Under the pieces are notes generated by a model. That model was not told the origin of the DNA. It did not search any database and was given only the letters and a program-made list of their open reading frames with translations. Positions 42,855 to 54,599 of a stretch of 64,000 nt of DNA are shown here, piece after piece; position 1 is the stretch's first letter, and each line of letters starts with the position of its first letter. The stretch comes from Fomes fomentarius (Eukaryota > Basidiomycota > Agaricomycetes > Polyporales > Polyporaceae), in contig JABYQN010000009.1 of assembly GCA_022606135.1 (NCBI GenBank), positions 1,451,001 to 1,515,000 on the forward strand, given 5' to 3'. The translations under genes were made by a program, and so were the position numbers.

Positions 42855-43704
42855 CATGCGAGCTCATCTCACATCCTCTTGGCGTAAATCTTGTTTGAAA
42901 GCGACCGACTGTAGCTTTCAAACAAGCCTATAGCCAAGACAAATGGACATGATCTCCCCCAGGTATTGGAGTGACAACGCCAGGATATGCAAAGGAAGGA
43001 GTTAAAAATCAATGTTCCAAGTTGGTGCTCACCTATTTTCTATACCAAAGGACATCTTGACCCCTTTCTACCCTCACAAAGTCTTGCTAAGACAAAGAAA
43101 AGGAACTGCCAGTGGAGGTGAGTTGGATGTAAAGCTGAGGGTTGGTACTGGATACTAGATTCCAGAAGAACTAAAAGATACAAAGCTTAGAGCACTAGAG
43201 AAGCACCAGTACAGTCAATGATGAGGAGAGAGACAAGAAAGAGACCAGTGAGGCATGTTATGAGAGGTCTATAGTGTTGAATACCCAACTAGAAGCCCGT
43301 ACCCTACCCAAACCCGCAAATAAGCACGCATTACCCGTAGAAAACCCGTACCTGTGGGAATGGGTATGGGTTTCTAGTGGGTACGGGTGTGGGTCATGGC
43401 CTAGACACCCACAGGTTTACCCGTGCCAATGCCTAGTCACTCTGGTAGCTACCCACTTCCCCTTTTATCCTTACCCTTTTCTCGGTTTTGATCCTCCCCT
43501 TTGGTTTCCTGCATGACCCACTTCCCATCACTGTTTGGCATTGTTTGACCCCCAGTAGTATATAAGACCAGTTAGCGCCCTCCCTAGTCCCCATCTCGAC
43601 CTCTTGGTCACTGGGACTAGTCTGTTGCATTGCACATGAAGGCTAGCTGTCGACAATCTTGTGCCTTTGAGCCGGTTGTCACTTTGTCCTTGTTGAGTTT
43701 GTCC
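42855..43704. other. Non-coding stretch with GGGTA/TACCC hairpin
   Basis: No gene is seen. At 43281-43440 runs of ACCCGTA and GGGTATGGG/GGGTACGGG face each other as an imperfect inverted repeat (for example ACCCGTAGAAAACCCGTACC against GGGTATGGGTTTCTAGTGGGT), probably a small hairpin element. Confidence 0.45.
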
Positions 43705-43729
43705 CTCTCTCTCTCTCTCTCTCTCTCTC
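43705..43729 (+). repeat. CT microsatellite
   Basis: An uninterrupted run of about twelve CT units in gene-poor sequence. Confidence 0.95.
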
Positions 43730-43834
43730 CTCCCCTCTATCATCCCCACTGTGCCTTTCAGCTCCTCACCACCTCACCCAATCAATCGCTGCCAATCAGC
43801 ATCTAGTGGCTCTGCGTCAAGTTGCAGCGACACA

Positions 43835-44217
43835 TACACTAAAGAGGTGTAGTCGAGTACTGTGTTAGAAGTCAAGCAGGGGACAAGGGTTTCGATGGGG
43901 AGAAAGCCTCGATTGGAAAAGGAGGTCAAACTGAGGAACCTCGAGTTTGCCTGTGCTATAAGTACATACATGAGGTACAAGTCACAATGAGTCAGAACAA
44001 GTCAGTGCTAGTCAACATGAGTTAGAGCAAGTCATAGTAAGTATGGGTCTAGGCCTTGTACAGTATGACTCCTACTGAGTTGTTGAGATGAAGTAAGCAT
44101 GATGATGATGTTGGATCACCATGAGAATAGAGGTACAGAGGTTGAGCTTGAAGAGGAAGCAAGACGTAAAAGGAAAAAGAAAGACACCTAGAGTAGGTGC
44201 TGAGCCTGTTTGTAACA
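43835..44217 (-). repeat. Relic LTR of the young Gypsy family, CpG-depleted
   Basis: Matches the last 380 bases of the 497-bp LTR, from AGAGGTGTAGTCGAGTACTG to GCCTGTTTGTAACA. Nearly every CpG of the young LTR is TG or CA here: GACGAGG reads GATGAAG, ATGACGATG reads ATGATGATG, GATCGCCGTG reads GATCACCATG. The first 110 bases are missing. Confidence 0.85.
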
Positions 44218-47200
44218 GTCCTTGCCTGGAGGTGATATGGCCTGCATGCATACTCTGCTTTTGCACTGGTAGTAGCACATATGCATGTTATGTTGTACCT
44301 GTCTCTGCATCCTTGTTGATAATACATCACTTGTCTGAATATCTATGAAGTCCCTTGTCAGCTGGTTGTGACAATATGGAACACACATTTTATATAATAA
44401 TCAGCTCTATAGGCTTCTGCAGGTGCTCTATGTCACCCTACAGAGTATTGCTGGGCACTACAGAGACTACAGAGAAGGGACTTGTCTACTGGGCTACCAC
44501 CCCTACATAGACTACATAGCGCTCTGTAGTAAAGTGGTTTTTTCCTGATGAGTATTGGAAGGTGATCGGACCGGAAATAGGACATTAATGACGGACTTGG
44601 ACCACAGTAAGTCCCGGATACTATGCCTGTTTGGGCGTGTAGGGGGGTTTTCCTGATGCAATTCTCTGCCATTGACTTTAAGCTTCAAGATGAGAGTGCA
44701 CTGCACCCACTGCATTCAGGTCTCTGCTAGCCTCATGACTGATACAATGATCTGATATACTGGTAGCCTAAAGTCAAGTAAGGTTTCAGCCGGCGCAGCC
44801 GGGACTTCCGAGTCCACTAACAGCCCACCTGTAGCAGTGTACCTCCACTCACCGTAGTACCACGACCCTGTGATCAGATCCAGCTGTTTTCTTTCTCTAT
44901 CGGCCTCGTGCCACTCATATATCCCCGCAACCCGCACCATCACATCCACGCGCTGTTCCGCTACCTCACGTCTTCCTGCTCTTTCCGCTTCCATGTATGG
45001 TGGTGTTCTGCATCTATCTCAGCTTCACGTTGGACCCTGGACTCTTGGACGCTGAACGACGCTCGACAAATCAAGTACGAATGCATATCTATGGAGTTGT
45101 GGTGTGCGCTGCTCTCACGAGGTCGATCGCCGCTCCTTCTCCTTCTCCTTCTCTTCCCCTCCTTTTCCCCAGCCGTCCAGCGTCTCGTTCTCGCGGCCTT
45201 CTCTTCACGCTCGCTTGCGATTGTTCTGCTCCTGGTCCTCTGTACGTATGTATTCTTGAAGGTTCCTTATCGCGCCCGCCTTGTCTTCTTTTTGCTATGG
45301 CTTCGGGCCCGAGTCCGGGAGTTCGTCCATTCATTCAGAGGCTCACATTGAACGTTGAGCGCGCAAGCTCGCTCACGGTGCACGGTTCCGGGGCTCGGGG
45401 GTCAGGGGATGTCGGTGTTAGTCCGCAGTCCGCCGGCCGCTGCTTTGAACTGCTTCTGGCGTGCTGAAGTTGAACTTTGTATGTATTCTGTGTGGTTCTT
45501 CCGCTTGCGCTCGTGGGCGTCGTGGCCCACGTGCTTGATTCGTTCATTCGATGCTGTATCTATCGGTCAGCCTCACCTAGTATACGAACATAGACTTGGT
45601 CCGTCGAGAACGGGTAGCTAGCAGAACGTGAGTGCGCCCCGGAGTGGCAGAATGCCAAGACGCCTGGTAGCCGTAGTCGGTAGGCTACAACTGGCCCCGA
45701 TTCGGACCGTCGTTGGCGGGCCCAAAATGGATCTCTGCGAGTCTTACGCAAGATCGAACGTAATCGCAGGAAGCCAGGACGGTATCTCGCACCCAGACCT
45801 TGCGCAGCGGTACTTCGATTTCCATGAGTTACACTTAGCTTGACAGCTCCGTCCTTCGTCCACCCCGCCTCCGGGGACTCGTCTGTCCGCTCGATCGTTT
45901 GCGTAAGTCGTTCGATCCCGTTCCTCTGTTTCTCCGCCTCGTGGTCGGGTCGCGGTGTATATGCGTTATGTGCTACCGTTCGTAGCGCCTAGCGTGGCGG
46001 AGACACCGCGCGGGATTAAGCGTACGTGAGCGACGAAGGTCATAAAAGCTTTTACAACCGCACGGTTGCCACACGCTGCTTGTAGAGATAGAGACGAGAG
46101 CCTGCATTGGTCGGAGGCAATCCGCGCAGCGGCGAGCGCGCGGTAGTAGTGCGATGACCCTGTGGCCTGGCAGAAGCAGAGAGAAGCCTTGGACCGATGC
46201 AGCCAAAAGAATCTGGAGGTACTGGAAGGCATCATGGAGCTATGCGCGGTGGCCGCGCAAAAGCCTGCCGAGCCCCTTCTGACTTTTGATTCCCTTGCCG
46301 AGCTCGAACGACGTGAGAGCTGGTGGAGGCTCGAGGAACGAGAATCGATGGCCCCTCGGGGTGTCTTCTAGGTGTGAATATCGTCGCGGATGTGCGCGGA
46401 TGATTCCCACCATAATCATCAGCCTGTTTGAAAAGAGTGTCGCGGCCTAGTAGGGTTGGCGATTCATTACATACTACTAGATGTTGCGAATCCCAGGCCA
46501 CTGGGATCTTGGGTGAGGCGTTACAGCGGATGCTGTGCCTGATGTCCGTGCGTGAGTGGATTAGTCATGCGCAACCTTGAACGAGTGCGGGCCCGCAGAT
46601 TCCGTACTACTACACACAAAGCAGGGTGGAGTTGATATGGTTCATGCCGCCGTTCAGACTTTGAAAGTTTGAACGTGTCCTGAGGAGACGCGTGACGTGT
46701 ACAACATGTGGCGTGACTGTTCGCGTTTTTGGCTGCGCCGCTCCGCTCCGACTCGGACACGGTGACGGTGACGCCTTGCCCCTGCAGCTTTCATTCGTTG
46801 CACGCGATCCTTTCCTACGACTCCAAGCATTCTGGCAATCGTCCTCGCCTGGAAGTCGAGGTGATAAGTATGTAGATCAGAAGAACTCTCGGCCGTGCCA
46901 AGTCCGCGGCGCCGCCCGCTGTTACACTGGTGGCTGGATGAAGATGATATGGTTGATCGCACGAGCCTGAAGAGTAGGTCTGCATTTCATACGGTAAGCA
47001 CTCACTTGCACGCACTCTCTCAAATGATGCTTCGGAGTCCCTATGTGGTGGCGAGATCACTCGACTAATGCATACGTAGATCGCAGTCCGATCGCAAGCG
47101 TTGTTTCCTGGTGTCTCCAGGTGTCTTTGGGGACGCGTATCTAGCCGCGAGCGTCGAGAACGATGTCTCCCTGATGTGACCAGATGGGGTTAACGTTGCG

Positions 47201-48474
47201 AACATGTGGACCACGGTCGTTGACGTTGGGTGGGCCTGGGACCGTGTCATCATGCAAGTGCGCACGACATCGGATTCAGAGTTTTCTTCAGTCACAGAGA
47301 CTCGCAGTTTTGCACCGCTATCAGCGGCGGCAAGGCCAGCGTCCGGACACAATGGGCGCACAATCGCGCTGGACGGTGCGTTCCCCGCGGTTATGCAGTT
47401 GATCGAATTCTTTCGGAGTCCTGCCGAGCTATGGGCGAGGCTGAGAGCGGTCTCGCCAGCCGCGTCTTACGTGGGTGAGTGATGTTGAGGATGCTCTTTT
47501 GCTGGCCTGAGATATTGACCTACAGTGAGGCAATAGGCCTCCTTGGACAGGGCCCGAAAGGCTATTGCGCAGGTGCCCCTGGCGACGGCTGACGGCATTG
47601 GGAGCATGTGGAAGGAAACATTGCTGCCTTGCAATTGCCATCAAATAGCCCCGATTAGCCCTCCAGAAGCTGGCGCAGACGTGGGAGGGGGCGTGTCAGA
47701 CGTTTCCCAGAGAAGCCCCGGTGCTGGCATGTGTCGGACTTTGAGAGCCCTCCCCAGCTACATTTCAGCGTCGGAGGGGCAATGTCGTCTGCATCTTCCC
47801 AGCTTCAAAAGCCAGCTATTGCCAGGTTCGAGGAGGTGCGTTGTGCTGAAATGCAGAGACACAGCGGTGGGGCGGCAGACCACGGGAAGATGTCATTGGC
47901 AGCAAGTCCCCAGATCTTGGCGCGCAGGGCGTCTTCCATACGCGTGGACAACGGGAAGTCTTCTTTCGCCGTTGACGGCGGCGCTCTGCCCAAGCTTCGT
48001 GGAATCTGGCTTTTAATTAATATTGTGCTGTTCCGGCCGCTCGGGTGGGTGCCCCCGGCATGACAGAGGATGCTTGGGCTGCTCGTTGGCGAGAGGACGA
48101 AAGACGGTGGGGAGGGCTTTCATTTTGTGAGCACAGCCGTTGGCCAGAGCCCTGGATCTCCGCCGATCGCCGTGTGATGTGAGCCCGATGGTGAGCACGC
48201 GTATCCGGCGGCGGGGAGGCGCGCAGGAGATTGGCCGGGCAATGGAGGCTCGCAGCGTCCCCGACTGGCAGCGGCAGCCCGTCAGACAGGTTCCATGACA
48301 TGATTCAGTACAATATTTCCTCGCGCGCCTCTACTTCGGCTTCTCCGATAGCTTTTCATTTTCTCAGTCTGTTCACCTGCCACGGACGTGTGTCGTCCCA
48401 GCCCTTGTGCTTATAACTGCTCTCCTTTGCTTCGCGCTCCGAGTCCGTTCCCCGCCTCCAGCCTTCTTCGCTCC
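44218..48474. other. Gene-poor 4.3 kb before the G-alpha gene
   Basis: I find no protein I can support. At 44876-45545 lies the long copy of the dispersed repeat also seen at 11071-11395; it contains a TATATATCCCCGC box and an unrecognised ATG frame at 45291. Two TTTTCCTGATG motifs (44535 and 44650) resemble the end of the element at 19909-21654. Several antisense frames of 90-160 codons between 46.5 and 48.3 kb lack motifs and splice-consistent continuation. Confidence 0.4.
44876..45545 (+). repeat. Dispersed promoter-like repeat, long copy
   Basis: Matches 11071-11395 at both ends but has about 330 extra bases in the middle (45015-45370). Either this copy gained an insertion or the other suffered a deletion. 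Confidence 0.55.
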
Positions 48475-48498
48475 CTCTCTCTCTCTCTCTCTCTCTCT
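48475..48498 (+). promoter_or_regulatory. CT tract in the G-alpha leader
   Basis: A run of about twelve CT units about 105 bases upstream of the G-alpha ATG, within a wider pyrimidine-rich region. CT tracts near the transcription start are common in fungal promoters. Confidence 0.5.
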
Positions 48499-48601
48499 AC
48501 CTGCAATCCTCCCTTCTGGCGCCCTCTGCTTCCCCTGACACTCTCTCGGCTCCCACACCACGTTCTCAGCACTAGCACTCAAGACAAGGAGGGAGAGGAA
48601 G

Positions 48602-50895
48602 ATGCCGTCCAAGACCAAGATATTCACCGAGAACGACCCTCTTGCATACGTTATGCTGCCCCCTCCGAATGAGACGGAGGAGCAGCGCCAGGCCCGGATA
48701 GCTGCAGAGGCGGAGGCGAAGAGGATCTCGGACGCGATTGACGAGGAGCTGCAGAGGCAGGCTAAGGCGGACAAGCGGGCTCCGAGACCTGTCAAGATCC
48801 TCCTCCTGGGCCAGAGCGAATCTGGTACGTCTCTTATTACAATCATCTCTCCGAAACTCGCGTCCCTCGGTGTTGACGGCACCATGGATTGAAGGCAAAT
48901 CGACAACTTTGAAGAGTGAGTGAACATTGTGTACCAACGACAACATGTGGGCTGACTGTTTGTGTAGACTTCCAGCTCATGAATACCCCAAAGGTAAGCT
49001 GTCGTGTGTGTGCATATACTCGCTGATATTTACGCTTGTCACAGGCGTTCCGCGCAGAGCGCGCTTCGTGGCGCGCGGTCGTCCACCTTAACGTCGTGCG
49101 CTCCATCCGTATAATCCTTGAAGCGATGGCGGACACGCAGATGCAACAATCATCTCTTCCCAACTCCCCCATCCGCACCCACGCGCCTGACCTAACGCAT
49201 TCGTCCTCGGCCACTTCTCTGAACTCACGACCATTCACTGCCGAGCACCTCAAACTGAAGCTTCGTCTCGCACCGCTCGTGCAAGTCGAAGAAGCGCTCA
49301 TTCGGAGGCTCACCCCCGCCGGGTCAGGCGAGCTGGAAGCTACGCGATTGCGCGCATATGGCTCCCATGCAGACCGCGCGCGCGCTCTCGAGAAGGAGGT
49401 CGCAGTCAATAGCCAGTTTGCTTGGAAGGGCGTGTTCAACAAGATGCTCAGCCGCAATAGCGGAGACGACATCGACTACAACGATCCCGACGTGAGTAAT
49501 CTTCTCGCGCATGTCAAAATTCTAGCCCGTGTGGCCGGCAATGCCGGTTATCATGAGCATTACTGATGTGCCTTGTCCCGCGTAGGACCCATCTCGTATT
49601 CTCCACGCGTGTGCGGAAGATATGATTACGTTGTGGAACAGCCGGACCATCAAGGCTATGTTGCGCTCCCAGGGTATTCGTCTGGAGGACATGCCTGGAT
49701 TGTGAGTCAATTCCGCAGACTGACAGTTACTCACACTCACAGCTTCTGAAAGCTTCCTGGATTCATTAGAGCGTGTCACGCATCCCAAGTATGTTCCAAC
49801 AGACGGTGCGTTTCCTAGCAGCAGTAGCCGTGTGGTTTTTCCGTTGCTGACACCGGTATATAGACGACATTCTCCGTGCGCGATTGAAAACGCTCGGCGT
49901 ATCCGAACACCGATTTACCATCAAACAGGGTGGGAACGTCGCTGATTCGTCTTGGAAGCGTTCACACTGACGAAGTTCAGATTACGCTGGCGGATTGCGG
50001 GGAGATCTACGGATCTACGATGTTGGTGGTCATAGATCATTGGTGAGTGCTTCAATATCATCTATTCGTCGTGTGAGACTCATCCATGTTCTGCATCCCA
50101 GCGAGGTGTGTGTAGTTCCCTCAATATATCACCTTCCTGTGCGTCATTCGCGGAGCTGACACGGTCCTTGATATCTCAGCGGCATGGGCGCCGTTCTTCG
50201 ATGACATGAAGTACGTACATGTTCATCGTTGCGGTGGCCGGATCCGAATGTCCACAATTTGCAAACTGGTACTGACCGGACACGCGTGTGCGCAGTGCGA
50301 TCCTATTCCTCGCTCCATTGAGTGGCTTTGACCAGGTGCTGGCGGAGGACCCTAGCGTCAACCGGCTGGAAGACTCGGTGCTTCTGTGGAAGTCGATTTG
50401 CTCGAACCCGCTGCTGGGGAAAACGAATCTCATCCTATTCTTGAATAAAATCGATATCTTTGCGGCGAAGCTCCAAGCAGGGATCAGATTCGGGCAATAC
50501 ATCATCTCGTATGGGAACCGATCAAACGACTACGATAGCACGTCTGCATGTGAGTATCAGTTTCCAAATGCGCGGAAGGCGTAGGCGGCGTGCTGACGAC
50601 TTGCCTTCCTACCTTAGATATGCGCCGGAAATTCGGGCAGATCCATAAGGAGTACTCACCGCAGGCACGCACGTTCTACTGCCACTATACATCCGTCACT
50701 GTGAGTACGAGGTTGATTAAACCCACGAGCCCGAGCTGACGATTGAATATCGCAGAATACCAAGTCGACGTCGGAGGTCTTGGTGAACAGTACGTAGTTT
50801 GTCATGCCTGTTAGTCCACACCCACTGACGTTCGCTCTACAGTCCAAGAGATGATCATCATGTCGAACCTCGAGGGCCTCGGCCTCACGGAATGA
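48602..50895 (+). CDS. Divergent heterotrimeric G-protein alpha subunit, 14 exons
   Basis: Exons: 48602-48824, 48895-48915, 48968-48993, 49045-49491, 49586-49701, 49753-49805, 49864-49929, 49981-50042, 50102-50105, 50180-50210, 50296-50549, 50618-50700, 50756-50789, 50843-50895; 490 residues, all phases agree. It binds GTP and relays receptor signals. Motifs: P-loop GQSESGKS (70-77, joined across intron 1), an inserted Ser/Thr-rich loop in the helical domain, switch I LRARLKTLGV, switch II DVGGHRS (331-337), NKID (400-403) and HYTSVTNTK. The usual catalytic Gln of switch II is His 335, and the N-terminus MPSK has no myristoylation Gly. Both mark it as one of the divergent G-alpha paralogues that basidiomycetes carry. 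Exon 9 is four bases (CGAG). Exons 8-14 are duplicated inverted at 21835-22756. Confidence 0.9.
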
Positions 50896-52967
50896 GATCG
50901 GCCTCATGTACATGTTTCTTGCACGTGTCGGATCTTTGCTCATCTCCATCCTGCATCTTCCTCGTCTTCCCTGTCTACACTCACACCCTTTGGCCTTCAC
51001 CATCTGTATCCCCCTTTGCTCCTTGTCTAAAAGTTCTAGGTGCCTGTTATGCTCTGGGACGTCGTGCGGCGAGTTCCGCGCGTCGTTCTGCTAATGGACT
51101 GTTGTACATCCCTCAACCCCACACGCTTAATGCACCTTGCACCGTCTTTAGCTGAGCTTTAGTCCATATACCATGTCCACTATCATTAGTAGTGTTGTAC
51201 CATAGCTCATACGATACCGCCATCCTGCTTTAGCCTCTTGCAATGCTGTCGATTCTGCTCGAACTGTCGATATCACAAGTGATGTACTGTACAGGGCGAT
51301 CTGTTGGACTTGGCCATGGGTCCGGGGATTCATCCCGACCCCAGCCCCCAGTGTAGGTATACATATCCCTGCAGGGCGGCTGGCGTACAGTATACTACTA
51401 CCGCGACGCGAACCGCATGCGCCGCTGACGTCGACAATGATTCGATCGCATGCAATGATCGAGGCTGAAGCGCTGACCAGGGCCCAACCACATGTGATCG
51501 AAGCTGCTCATATGCTGCGATCGACTCCGAAAGTGCAAGGCTGACGTAGGGTGTAGAAGATAGTGAGTCAATGGAAGGACAAAGCACAACTACTTGGGTT
51601 TAGACTTCGTTCAGCTCCATGTGCTGGAGACGAAACGGGGCCGATAAGGCCAACTATGACAATCTCACGTGTTCCAAGATCTTTGAAGCCCATTGTAGTC
51701 ACAAAAGATGAAACTTGTAAACTTTAACCGCACGCGCAGGCCTAGTGCGTAGAGCATAGAGGTTGACGTGCTCGCGGCCGTGAGCAAGCTGCGGTCGAGC
51801 GTGGCATTACGATGGGTACAGAAAGCACTGTGTAGTACTGTATACGAGGCTTGCCAAGGAGAGGCACCTCGGAACTGTAAGGTTCCCCGCCGGGGATATC
51901 TATATCATATGTAATGGAACGCGTCCCCGGGCTCTGGCTAGAGAAGGTACTGCGCGGACATTTACAGGTTCCGGCTCTTGCCCGTAAACTGTTCTTTAGG
52001 GGGGGTGACCGCAGACGTTTCTAGGACGTTGGCACGCGGCTCACGTAACGTGTGCTGTCTATCCACCCGCCGACCAAGCCTGAACGCCGTAGAAAGCAAG
52101 CGCGACAGGCGGGGCTGCATTTTTCACGCGACACCGAAGGGGCTTTCCACGGTGGCTGACAGCGTTTGTGACGGCGAGATCCAACGACCGCTCTTCGTTT
52201 TCGTTCTTCGCAGTATGGATAGCGGTATATATGAAGCAAGGAAAACTCACCTGAACCGGTCCGGATGCCAGGAACCCGGAATCTGTATACGTCGTGGCCA
52301 CTGCCAGGCCAGTGACAAAGCCGTGTCGCTCTTGGCTATCCCCACTGACCATGAATGGTTGCGATAACATCGCAAGTCACAGCGGACGAAAACGAGAGAC
52401 CAAGAGACGGCGCAGCGCCACTGGGTCCCCAACGAATTGGACTCGGTCACGTGCCCACGTTGAAAATGGATGGACATTGCAGGGGGAGGTTTGTCAAGCA
52501 CAGGAGTATGGCTGGGACAGTCGAGGAGGAATCCGGATGGGCTCGAGAGCTTGCGAGAACATGGATGTTGGCGTAGTGGTGCAACACAACGCGCTGGGGC
52601 AAACCGAGTTGCTCGTCAATCATGGCGTAGATGGGCGCTTATAGACTTGCTTGGCCCAGGACCCCGGAACTCCACGTGGCAACGGAACCTGGTTGCACCC
52701 ACTCGTTGGTGTGCTGTAACACACGTTGGTTCTGTGCTCGTTCGTAACGGCATGGAGCACCCAGCGGGGAGCTTTGCTGAGATATACGGGGAGCAGGCAG
52801 GTGAAGGGGAGTAAAAAACCACGGAAATGGGGACGTGTGGGGAACCGGAGAAGGCCGGGGTCCTGCGGTGACGCCGGTGAGAAGGACGTTCCTCCCCAAC
52901 GAAAAGTACGGAAGTATATAACTACTAGCGATGGCATCCCGCACCCCCCGCCCCCTCCTCCCCAACC
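50896..52967. other. Spacer and upstream region of desaturase C
   Basis: Non-coding so far as I can see. It contains the empty site of the 1746-bp element near 51070-51085 and the long upstream region shared with desaturases A and B. A GTATATAACT box at about 52914 precedes the conserved out-of-frame ATGGCAT at 52931. Confidence 0.5.
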
Positions 52968-54599
52968 ATGTCCTCCGTCGTTACTTCTCGTACGACGCCG
53001 ACCAAAGAGGCTTCCACCCTCACCCCGCCCATGACTCCGCCCCAGGACACCAAGGGCACGTCCAAGGGCGATAAGTCCTATGTCCCCATTGACATTGACA
53101 TCCCCGACAACTATGTCGCTTGGACCCTGAAGAACCAGAAGCCCCGGCCACCCATTAGCTGGGACAACTGGTGGAAGGAGCTCAACTACCTTTCCCTTGC
53201 CGTCCTTACCGTCACCCCGGCCATTGCCATTTATGGCGCGTTCAACGTGCGTCTTCGTTGGGAGACAGCTGTCTTCAGCGTGTTCTACTACTTCTTTACC
53301 GGTCTTGGTGAGGATTGACTTGTTTCTGAATGTATGCTTGCGCATATACTGATGTGGAGATGAAAAGGTATCACTGCCGGTTACCACCGTCTGTGGGCAC
53401 ACCGCTCATACAACGCGTCGAAGCCGCTTCAGTACTTCCTCGCGTTTGCAGGTGCTGGCGCAGTCGAGGGTTCGATCAAATGGTGGTCTCGCGGCCACCG
53501 TGCGCACCACCGCTACACGGACACCGAGCTTGACCCGTACAACGCAAATGCAGGTTTCTGGTGGTCCCACGTGGGATGGATGCTCGTCAAGCCTCGCGTC
53601 AGACCTGGTGTTGCCGACGTCAGCGACTTGAGCAAGAACGAGGTTGTCAGGTGGCAGCACCGCTGGTACCGCAGCCTTATCCTCGGGTGTGGTTTCGTTC
53701 TTCCGACTTTGGTCTGCTACTTCGGTTGGGGTGATCTCTGGGGTGGCTACGTGTTCGCAGGTGCTGCTCGTCTTTGCTTTGTTCACCACGTATGTATTTC
53801 TCAGTATGATCTCGCAAGTTGGATGCTGACAATATTGTCAGTCCACTTTCTGCGTGAACTCTCTCGCTCACTGGCTCGGTGAGGCGCCGTTCGACGACAA
53901 GCACACCCCGCGCGATCACGTGATCACCGCGCTCTGCACCATTGGCGAAGGCTACCACAACTTCCACCATCAGTTCCCCATGGACTATCGTAATGCCATC
54001 AAGTGGTATCAGTACGACCCTACGAAGTGGTTTATCTGGGTCTGCGAGAAGTTGGGCCTTGCGTCCCACCTCAAGGTGTTCCCCGAGAACGAGGTTCGGA
54101 AGGGCCAGCTCACGATGCAGCTGAAGCGTCTTCGTGAGAAGCAGGATGGTCTGAGCTGGGCGCCCGACAGTAACGACCTCCCCGTGGTTAACTGGGAGAG
54201 CTTCCAGGAGCAGTCGCTCAAGCGTCCCCTTGTCGTCGTCGCTGGTTTCATTCACGATGTCGGGTCATTCATGGATGAGCATCCCGGCGGTCGGCATCTG
54301 ATTGTGAAGATGATCGGCAAGGATGCGACGACCGCGTTCTTCGGTGGTGTCTACGACCACTCGAACGCTGCGCATAACGTACGTTTTTCTGCCACTACCT
54401 GCTTATCGTCTTGTGCTGACGTTAGTTTTAGTTTTTGTCCATGATGCGTGTTGGTGTTCTTCACGGTGGTATCCAGCACGGCCTTGACGACAAGTCTGTT
54501 CCTCCCTCACAACGTCTCCGGGTGGCACGATACACCGAGCTCGCTTCGCCGTACGCGTCGTCGACAGCGGCCTCGGACTACGAGGGCATGCTTGGTTGA
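52968..54599 (+). CDS. ole1: Delta-9 fatty acid desaturase, copy C
   Basis: Exons 52968-53307, 53368-53789, 53842-54378 and 54432-54599 give 488 residues. All features of an acyl-CoA delta-9 desaturase are present: HRLWAH, HRAHH and HNFHH boxes, paired membrane helices, and a C-terminal cytochrome b5 domain with HPGG. Intron positions are the same as in A and B and the C-terminus is the SDYEGMLG form shared with B. It stands between the complete G-alpha gene and the intact oxidoreductase, the arrangement copied into arm B. The first intron donor is GTGAGG rather than GTGAGC. No defects are seen. Confidence 0.95.

Noticed and set aside
46500..48300. Several 90-160-codon frames on both strands
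   Set aside because: No motifs, no splice-consistent extension, and composition typical of GC-rich shadow frames.
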